11,259 bases of DNA from an uncultured Bacteroidales bacterium (lineage in GTDB: Bacteria; Bacteroidota; Bacteroidia; Bacteroidales; UBA932): the NCBI GenBank assembly GCA_947305045.1, contig CAMZCW010000062.1, positions 1 to 11,259 of the forward strand, given 5' to 3'. This document shows positions 6,836 through 11,259 of this stretch, piece after piece (position 1 is the stretch's first letter; every line of letters begins with the position of its first letter). Both the position numbers and the translations under genes were made by a program. A model generated the notes under the pieces. The model was not told the DNA's origin. It made no database searches and saw only the letters and a list, made by a program, of their open reading frames with translations.

Positions 6836-7966
6836 TCAAATGGTTTTACCAAAGACACGACGACGGCGTTTGAACTCCTTCCGGTACATGTTCCAGAGGT
6901 TCTGTACGGAAGTGTTGCTTTCCATTTCCGCATTGGACTCCCCGTATTTGAAACCACCCTCAATCATTTTGGGAATTAAATCGTTGAAAAGCATGGCATG
7001 GACGCCCCGGTTCCGGTATTCCGGATCCACGGCGATGAGCATAAACTCCACGGCCTCTTCGTGCTTGAGATACATCGATTTAAAGATGTGCCACCACCCC
7101 AGCGGGAGCAGGTATCCCTTGCCCTTTTTCACGGCATGGGCAATGGAGGGCATATTGATGGCCATGGCTACCAGTTTGCCTTCTGCATCTTCCACCAGGG
7201 TAATGTATCGCATGTCCAATACGCCCAGGAAGGTGTCCACATACTGGTCAATCACTTCTTTGGGAAGAACCGAGAAGTCGAACAGTTTGGAATAGGTCCG
7301 GTTCACCAAATCAAAGAGTTTGCGGCCGTATTGCTCTTTTTTGACCTCCCGCTTGGTAATCTTGCGTACATGCAGGTTGTAGCGCTCAGAGACGATTTTA
7401 GCGGCCTTTACCACCTTTTCCGGTACCTGGTCCGGCACGTAGACGCGGTATTCCAGCCAGTCGTTGATTTTTTCCATGCCCAGCGCCTCAAAATGCGCCC
7501 CGTAATAGGGATAGTTGTATTTGAGCATGAAGGAGGAAATGTCGTCAAAGCCTTCTACCACGCAGCCTTCGTTGTCAAAGTCCGTAAAACCCAGGGGACC
7601 GGCGACTGTAGTCATGCCGTTTTCTTTTCCAAAAGCAATGACAGCTTCCACCAGGGCCTTGGAAACTTCCTTGTCGTCAATAAAATCCGCCCAGCCAAAA
7701 CGGACCTCTGCGTGATTCCAGTCCCGGTTGGCAATTTGATTGATGATGGCGGCAATACGCCCCACCACTTTGCCGTCCCGGTATGCCAGGAACAAACGGG
7801 AGAGGGAATACTTGCCCATTGCGTTCTGCTGCGGATCCAGGGTGGCCATCTCATCTGCAAAGATATTGGGAACGTAGTAGGGGCAATCCTTATAGAGCTG
7901 CAAGGGGAACTTCACAAAGGTTTTGAGGTCCTCCTTGCTGACAACCGTTTTTACGACGACAGACAT
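6836..7966 (-). CDS. GNAT-fold acetyltransferase-like protein, function unknown
   Basis: A 376-residue cytoplasmic protein without signal peptide or membrane segment. The C-terminal half holds a recognisable GNAT acetyl-CoA motif A, FMLIAVDPEYRNRGVHAMLFNDLI (about 308-331), with R-x-R-G-V-H-A as the pyrophosphate-binding loop variant of Q/R-x-x-G-x-G/A. The N-terminal half also looks GNAT-like: LFLAYRDGKVVGRIAAIIN (about 58-76) is the usual strand pair before motif A, but I see no matching R-x-x-G-x-G loop after it. I infer a two-lobe GNAT in which only the second lobe binds the cofactor. It resembles the large YghO-like N-acetyltransferase proteins that are common in Bacteroidetes; substrate unknown. 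The C-terminus is very basic (FKRRRR at about 365-370), which could contact nucleic acid or anionic lipid. It is the first gene of an operon with rarA (3-nt gap) and has its own TAnnTTTG promoter just upstream. Confidence 0.75.
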   Translation of the reverse strand: MSVVVKTVVSKEDLKTFVKFPLQLYKDCPYYVPNIFADEMATLDPQQNAMGKYSLSRLFLAYRDGKVVGRIAAIINQIANRDWNHAEVRFGWADFIDDKEVSKALVEAVIAFGKENGMTTVAGPLGFTDFDNEGCVVEGFDDISSFMLKYNYPYYGAHFEALGMEKINDWLEYRVYVPDQVPEKVVKAAKIVSERYNLHVRKITKREVKKEQYGRKLFDLVNRTYSKLFDFSVLPKEVIDQYVDTFLGVLDMRYITLVEDAEGKLVAMAINMPSIAHAVKKGKGYLLPLGWWHIFKSMYLKHEEAVEFMLIAVDPEYRNRGVHAMLFNDLIPKMIEGGFKYGESNAEMESNTSVQNLWNMYRKEFKRRRRVFGKTI

Positions 7967-7990
7967 GAATGTAGGGTTTATTCCAGCCTA

Positions 7991-7998
7991 CAAATATA
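7991..7998 (-). promoter_or_regulatory. Bacteroidetes-type -7 element for the acetyltransferase-rarA operon
   Basis: On the minus strand this reads TATATTTG, matching TAnnTTTG. The start point would be near 7985, giving a leader of about 20 nt before the ATG at 7966. Upstream is the T-rich tail of the preceding terminator rather than a clear TTG -33 element, so promoter and terminator are packed within 60 bp. Confidence 0.6.
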
Positions 7999-8013
7999 AC
8001 CATTTTTTACCAT

Positions 8014-8047
8014 AAAAAAAACGCAGTGCCTTGAAAAGACACTGCGT
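8014..8047 (-). terminator. Intrinsic terminator of the beta-barrel/lipoprotein operon
   Basis: On the minus strand ACGCAGTG pairs perfectly with CACTGCGT (8-bp stem, 11-nt loop; arms at 8040-8047 and 8021-8028) and is followed directly by eight T residues (8021-8014). This is a textbook Rho-independent terminator 26 nt after the lipoprotein stop codon. Confidence 0.92.
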
Positions 8048-8072
8048 AAAAGTAGGGGAGAGGGAACTTTCC

Positions 8073-8957
8073 TTATGCTGCAGGAGAAAGGATGAAGCTG
8101 ACCTTGCCAGTATACGTTTTACCGGTCTTGGTGGTTAACTCGGTGTCCAGTGTGAGCATAATCTGGTTAGCGCCCAGACCCGGATTGAGGTCGAATTTGC
8201 CAGTGGCTTTACCGGAAAGGACTTCCACGCCATTGGAACCGTTCAGTTCATAAGAGAGTGTGCCGTTCTCGGAAAGGGCAAGGGAACCGGCCACGGGATC
8301 CTTGCCGGTAAAGGCAATCTCGATGGTCTTGGACATGGTGAAGTTGATTTCGCTCACCACATAACCGGCAAAATCCTCATCCTTGAGGTCTACATTGGCC
8401 TTCTCTTCCAGTTCTTTCAGGATGGCAGGAATGTCGCAGCCGTTCTTGACAACGCCTACGGCCGACTTGCCGTCAAAGGTCACGGAAATATCGGTTTTGT
8501 CTACCTTCCACGCGCGGGCAATGGTGGTGTAGAAGTCATTTGCGGGATATTTCTCCGCCTCCTCATAATTTAAAATAATGCTGTCCTCGGAGGTTTGGAT
8601 GGTAATTTGACCGCCAATGACGGTAACGGTGGCAGCAAATTCACCACTCAGGGTGTACACATTGTTGTTTACAGTATAGGTACCATGCTTATACGAAATC
8701 TTGGTATCTGCATCGGTCTTAACTGCAGAAGGACTCTTTACAAAGTCCCGATGGCAAAGAATGTAACGGCCACTCTCGGTGAACTCGATGGACTTGAGAC
8801 CGGGATTTTGATCAGAATCGAGCAGTTCCAACTTTTTGGCCTGAGCTGTAAACTGGGCGGCAGGGAGAACAACCTCTTTGGTATCGCCCCCTTTGTTGCA
8901 GGAAGCGGAGAGCACAAGTGCTGCGGCCGCTGCGCAGAAAAGAAGTACTTTTTTCAT
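8073..8957 (-). CDS. Putative lipoprotein, function unknown
   Basis: A 294-residue protein that I do not assign to a family. The N-terminus MKKVLLFCAAAAALVLSASC is a lipoprotein signal with the lipid-carrying cysteine at Cys20, followed by NKGGDTKE, so it should be an envelope lipoprotein. The mature chain is rich in Thr, Ser, Val and Gly with alternating polar/apolar stretches, suggesting a mostly beta, possibly beta-sandwich fold. One helix-like segment, IPAILKELEEKANVDLKDEDF, lies around the middle. The last ~90 residues contain paired strand-like segments such as VEVLSGKATGKFDLNPG and KTYTGKVSFILSPAA. It lies 33 nt behind the beta-barrel gene with no TAnnTTTG element in the gap, so the two are probably one transcript, closed by the terminator at 8014-8047. 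The start is fixed by the signal sequence; the leader is A/T-rich without a Shine-Dalgarno site. Confidence 0.75.
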   Translation of the reverse strand: MKKVLLFCAAAAALVLSASCNKGGDTKEVVLPAAQFTAQAKKLELLDSDQNPGLKSIEFTESGRYILCHRDFVKSPSAVKTDADTKISYKHGTYTVNNNVYTLSGEFAATVTVIGGQITIQTSEDSIILNYEEAEKYPANDFYTTIARAWKVDKTDISVTFDGKSAVGVVKNGCDIPAILKELEEKANVDLKDEDFAGYVVSEINFTMSKTIEIAFTGKDPVAGSLALSENGTLSYELNGSNGVEVLSGKATGKFDLNPGLGANQIMLTLDTELTTKTGKTYTGKVSFILSPAA

Positions 8958-8990
8958 GGTTATAAATTTATTTAACTACTTGATTTCCAA

Positions 8991-9788
8991 TTAGAAAATA
9001 CGAATATAGATGTTCACCTTAACCACGGGAAGAACAGGGATCTTGCTAAAGGTGTCGATGATGCCTTTGTCCTTGTTGTCAAGCATAGCGCTGGTGAATA
9101 CCACCGGTTTTCCTTCTGCCGAGAGCGTATAGTCATAGGACTGGATTTTGGGATTGCCGGCATACACAACGCCCAGGTCTACCGTGGTGCTGACACGTTT
9201 GTCTGAACGGATGCCGCGGCCGAAACCGATGCCTAAGTAAGGACGGACCGTCCAGTAGGACATATCCGCTTTGATGTGTCCCTGGGCATCCGAAGAAATA
9301 CGGGTCTGGGGATTATTCTCGTTGAGCTGAATGTAATAGCTGGCATATTCGTCCTGCTTGAGCACTTTGGAAGCGTCTACATCTACAGCAAGGAGTTTAG
9401 GATCAGCGATATACAAACCCACGGTGAAGTGGAACGAGGTGTTTTTGCCCGGGAAAATATCGAGCAGGAGATTTCCGCTCAAAGAATTGAGGGAAGCTAC
9501 GGCCGAAATGTTGTTACGGAGCTGACGCGTATTCCCGTTAATGTCAATGGTCTCCGGAATGGCTTTGATGGAGGAACCGTTAATGGGAATATACGGAAGC
9601 ATCATGGCAATACCGGCATGGAGTTGCAAGTACGGGGTAATGGTTGTGATGGCTTCAGCACCGATACCGTCAAAACCGATGGTAGGAGCAACTGCTAAAT
9701 GGTTAAAAATTTGCTTGTCTTCCTGGGCGCGAACGCTGAAAACCGAGATGGCCAGCAGCGAAGCAAGAATGGCGAAAGTTTTTTTCAT
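8991..9788 (-). CDS. Putative outer-membrane beta-barrel protein, function unknown
   Basis: A 265-residue exported protein. I chose the ATG at 9788 because it begins a clear Sec signal peptide, MKKTFAILASLLAISVFSVRA, with cleavage expected before QEDK. The frame is open to an ATG at 9869, but that extension runs across the promoter and codes for no signal sequence. The mature part has many amphipathic strand-like segments, including FNHLAVAPTIGFDGIGAEAI, TSFHFTVGLYIAD, YWTVRPYLGIGFGRGI and TTVDLGVVYAG, and ends in VVKVNIYIRIF. The C-terminal Phe and alternating pattern suit an outer-membrane barrel recognised by BAM. The repeated Gly-rich turn pattern resembles small OmpW/OprF-like barrels, but I cannot name the family. 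The next gene in the transcript is a lipoprotein, so the pair may act together at the outer membrane. Confidence 0.75.
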   Translation of the reverse strand: MKKTFAILASLLAISVFSVRAQEDKQIFNHLAVAPTIGFDGIGAEAITTITPYLQLHAGIAMMLPYIPINGSSIKAIPETIDINGNTRQLRNNISAVASLNSLSGNLLLDIFPGKNTSFHFTVGLYIADPKLLAVDVDASKVLKQDEYASYYIQLNENNPQTRISSDAQGHIKADMSYWTVRPYLGIGFGRGIRSDKRVSTTVDLGVVYAGNPKIQSYDYTLSAEGKPVVFTSAMLDNKDKGIIDTFSKIPVLPVVKVNIYIRIF

Positions 9789-9816
9789 AGGACCAATATT
9801 AATTTGTATAACTGTG

Positions 9817-9824
9817 CAAAAATA
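9817..9824 (-). promoter_or_regulatory. Bacteroidetes-type -7 element for the beta-barrel/lipoprotein operon
   Basis: On the minus strand this reads TATTTTTG, matching TAnnTTTG. It sits about 28 nt before the chosen ATG at 9788 and inside the alternative longer reading frame, which supports the shorter start. The upstream stretch is T-rich, without a clear TTG -33 element. Confidence 0.55.
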
Positions 9825-9934
9825 AGAAAAAAATCGCATAAATCCCGTGCTCGGCATCAAAATATGCAAAATTCTCGATTCTTAGCGCGCAAAATCCTCA
9901 CATTGTTTTGTTACACAATTTATATTATGTTAAC

Positions 9935-9965
9935 TTGCGGATATAAAAAGTTTCCCCTACCTTTG
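9935..9965 (+). promoter_or_regulatory. rlmD promoter with -33 and -7 elements
   Basis: TTG at 9935-9937 and TACCTTTG at 9958-9965 are separated by 20 bp, close to the Bacteroidetes sigma-ABfr consensus of TTG-type -33 and TAnnTTTG -7. It is the best-formed promoter in the window. The leader would be about 12 nt and A-rich, without a Shine-Dalgarno sequence. The remaining part of the 194-bp divergent gap (9825-9934) is A/T-rich; it holds an inverted repeat ATTGT-N8-ACAAT (9902-9919) just upstream of this promoter. Confidence 0.7.
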
Positions 9966-9982
9966 CATTACAATTAAAAAAT

Positions 9983-11259
9983 ATGTCCAAGAAAAGAATC
10001 GATCTGCTGCTGGAAAACGTGACCATCGAATCGGTGGCTGCGGAAGGCAAAGCGCTCACGCACGTGGACGGCATGGTGGTCTTTGTAGATTTCGCCGTTC
10101 CCGGAGACGTTGTGGATATCCAGGTATATAAAAAGAAGAAAAATTACATGGAAGGCTTCATCAAACGCATTGTGAAGCCCTCAGAACACCGTCTGAAGCC
10201 TTTTTGCCAGCATTTTGGCATCTGCGGCGGTTGCCGCTGGCAGCCCTTGCCCTATTCCATGCAGCTGGAAGCCAAACGCCAGCAAGTGGAAGACCAATTG
10301 GTGCGTATTGGCCACCTGGAAGTGCCGGAAATCAGGCCCACACTCCCCTCTGAACGCATTCAATATTATCGTAACAAGCTGGAATTCAGCGCCTCCAACA
10401 AGCGTTGGCTGCTAAAAAGCGAGAATCCGGAACTGCAGGAACCCGGCCTGGGGTTCCATGTGGGCAAGTTCTTTGACAAAGTCCTGGACATACAGGAGTG
10501 CCATCTGCAGCCGGAACCAAGTAATGCTATTCGCTTGTTTATCAAGCAGTTCTGCATAGATAACGGCTATGAATTCTACAACATCCGGGAAAATCACGGT
10601 TTTTTCCGCAACATGTTCGTCCGCACCACGGAAAAAGGCGAAGTCATGCTTATCCTGGTCTTTGCGCGCGAGGATGAGCCCCGCAGAAAAGCCCTTCTGG
10701 ATGCCCTACTTGCCCGTTTTCCACAAATCAGCAGCCTCTACTACGTCATCAACGAGAAACTCAACGACTCCATTTCCGACCAATCCCCTGTCCTGTATTA
10801 CGGAAACGAGGCCATTTATGAGGAAATGGAAGGCCTGCGCTTTAAAATCGGCCCCAAATCCTTCTACCAGACCAATTCCCTGCAGGCGTACCGCCTGTAT
10901 AGCGTAGCGCGCGAATTTGCCGCCCTGACGGGGAATGAGGTGGTATATGACCTTTACACCGGCACCGGCACCATTGCCCAGTTCGTGAGCCGGAAAGCCG
11001 CCCAAGTGGTCGGGATTGAGTATGTTCCGGAGGCCATCGAGGACGCGAAGTTCAACGCGGCGGCCAACGGCATCTCCAATTGCACGTTCTTTGCCGGCGA
11101 CATGAAGGATGTCCTGAACGAGAAATTTATCCAAAAGCACGGAAAACCGGATGTCGTTATCCTGGATCCGCCGCGGGCGGGTATTCATCCGGATGTGGCC
11201 GATGTCATTCTCAAAGCCGCCCCGCAGCGCATGGTCTATGTCAGTTGCAATCCGGCCTC
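9983..11259 (+). CDS. rlmD: 23S rRNA (uracil-C5)-methyltransferase RlmD/RumA, 3' truncated by window edge
   Basis: A SAM-dependent RNA m5U methyltransferase of the TrmA/RlmD family; 425 codons are visible and the frame is still open at the window end. Residues about 3-62 form a TRAM RNA-binding domain (LLLENVTIESVAAEGKAL onward). The iron-sulfur ligands typical of RlmD are all present: Cys75, Cys81 and Cys84 in C-x5-CGGC, and Cys173 in DIQECHLQ. The catalytic domain shows FYQTNSLQA (294-302), the SAM loop DLYTGTGTIAQ (323-333), acidic IEYVP at strand 2, LDPPRAG (394-400) and VSCNPA (420-425), where Cys422 is the nucleophile. So nearly the whole enzyme is here and only the last few dozen residues are cut off. 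The start ATG is the first Met after the promoter and fits the TRAM domain position. RlmD modifies U1939 in E. coli; Bacteroidetes often carry several paralogues (RlmCD-like), so the exact uridine is inferred. Confidence 0.93.
   Translation, partial: MSKKRIDLLLENVTIESVAAEGKALTHVDGMVVFVDFAVPGDVVDIQVYKKKKNYMEGFIKRIVKPSEHRLKPFCQHFGICGGCRWQPLPYSMQLEAKRQQVEDQLVRIGHLEVPEIRPTLPSERIQYYRNKLEFSASNKRWLLKSENPELQEPGLGFHVGKFFDKVLDIQECHLQPEPSNAIRLFIKQFCIDNGYEFYNIRENHGFFRNMFVRTTEKGEVMLILVFAREDEPRRKALLDALLARFPQISSLYYVINEKLNDSISDQSPVLYYGNEAIYEEMEGLRFKIGPKSFYQTNSLQAYRLYSVAREFAALTGNEVVYDLYTGTGTIAQFVSRKAAQVVGIEYVPEAIEDAKFNAAANGISNCTFFAGDMKDVLNEKFIQKHGKPDVVILDPPRAGIHPDVADVILKAAPQRMVYVSCNPA

Noticed and set aside
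6998..7999. A 333-codon open frame on the plus strand opposite the acetyltransferase-like gene
   Set aside because: Antisense shadow: the product has no recognisable motif, while the opposite strand encodes a GNAT motif and has a matching promoter.
9789..9869. N-terminal extension of the beta-barrel gene to the ATG at 9869
   Set aside because: The extension crosses the TAnnTTTG promoter and precedes an obvious signal peptide that begins at 9788; an exported protein would not carry it.
1..11259. Search for mobile elements, CRISPR arrays, toxin-antitoxin or defence modules, tRNA and rRNA genes
   Set aside because: No transposase, integrase, spaced direct-repeat array, restriction or nuclease gene, or structural RNA could be recognised; gene content is ordinary core and envelope functions.

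Overview
The window reads as chromosomal DNA from a member of the Bacteroidota, most likely Bacteroidales; the genus cannot be fixed from sequence alone. Three things point this way. Nearly every intergenic start region carries a TAnnTTTG promoter element of the Bacteroidetes type. Translation starts sit in A/T-rich leaders without a strong Shine-Dalgarno sequence. The protein families are also typical: a lipoprotein-type TamA/BamA homologue (TamL), a 465-residue fold III arginine-decarboxylase-like enzyme, and small outer-membrane/lipoprotein pairs. Genes are G/C-rich and closely packed, while the gaps are A/T-rich.

Layout. Positions 1-858 (+) are the C-terminal part of a GH13 alpha-amylase whose 5' part lies outside the window. 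A strong, probably bidirectional terminator (934-967) separates it from a minus-strand pair: a fold III decarboxylase (1837-3234) followed by a TrmH/SpoU RNA methyltransferase (1044-1778). A 61-bp divergent promoter region (3235-3295) drives the decarboxylase to the left and TamL (3296-5494) to the right. TamL converges on rarA (5531-6832, minus), which is the second gene of a tight operon behind an acetyltransferase-like gene (6836-7966, minus; 3-nt gap). A textbook intrinsic terminator (8014-8047, minus) closes the next minus-strand unit, a putative outer-membrane beta-barrel protein (8991-9788) followed by a lipoprotein (8073-8957). A second divergent region (9789-9982) fires this pair leftward and, rightward, rlmD (9983 to the window end, truncated just after its catalytic cysteine codon).

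How the genes relate. Most are core housekeeping or envelope functions: starch/glycogen breakdown, polyamine-type decarboxylation, rRNA/tRNA modification (two unrelated methyltransferases), outer-membrane biogenesis and replication-fork maintenance. I see no mobile element, CRISPR array, phage gene, tRNA or rRNA, and no clear new multi-gene system. The least explained items are a small palindromic repeat that occurs in two copies plus a partial copy directly after stop codons, with compensatory base changes; the uncharacterised beta-barrel/lipoprotein pair; the acetyltransferase-like gene coupled to rarA; and the very short or absent leader in front of TamL.
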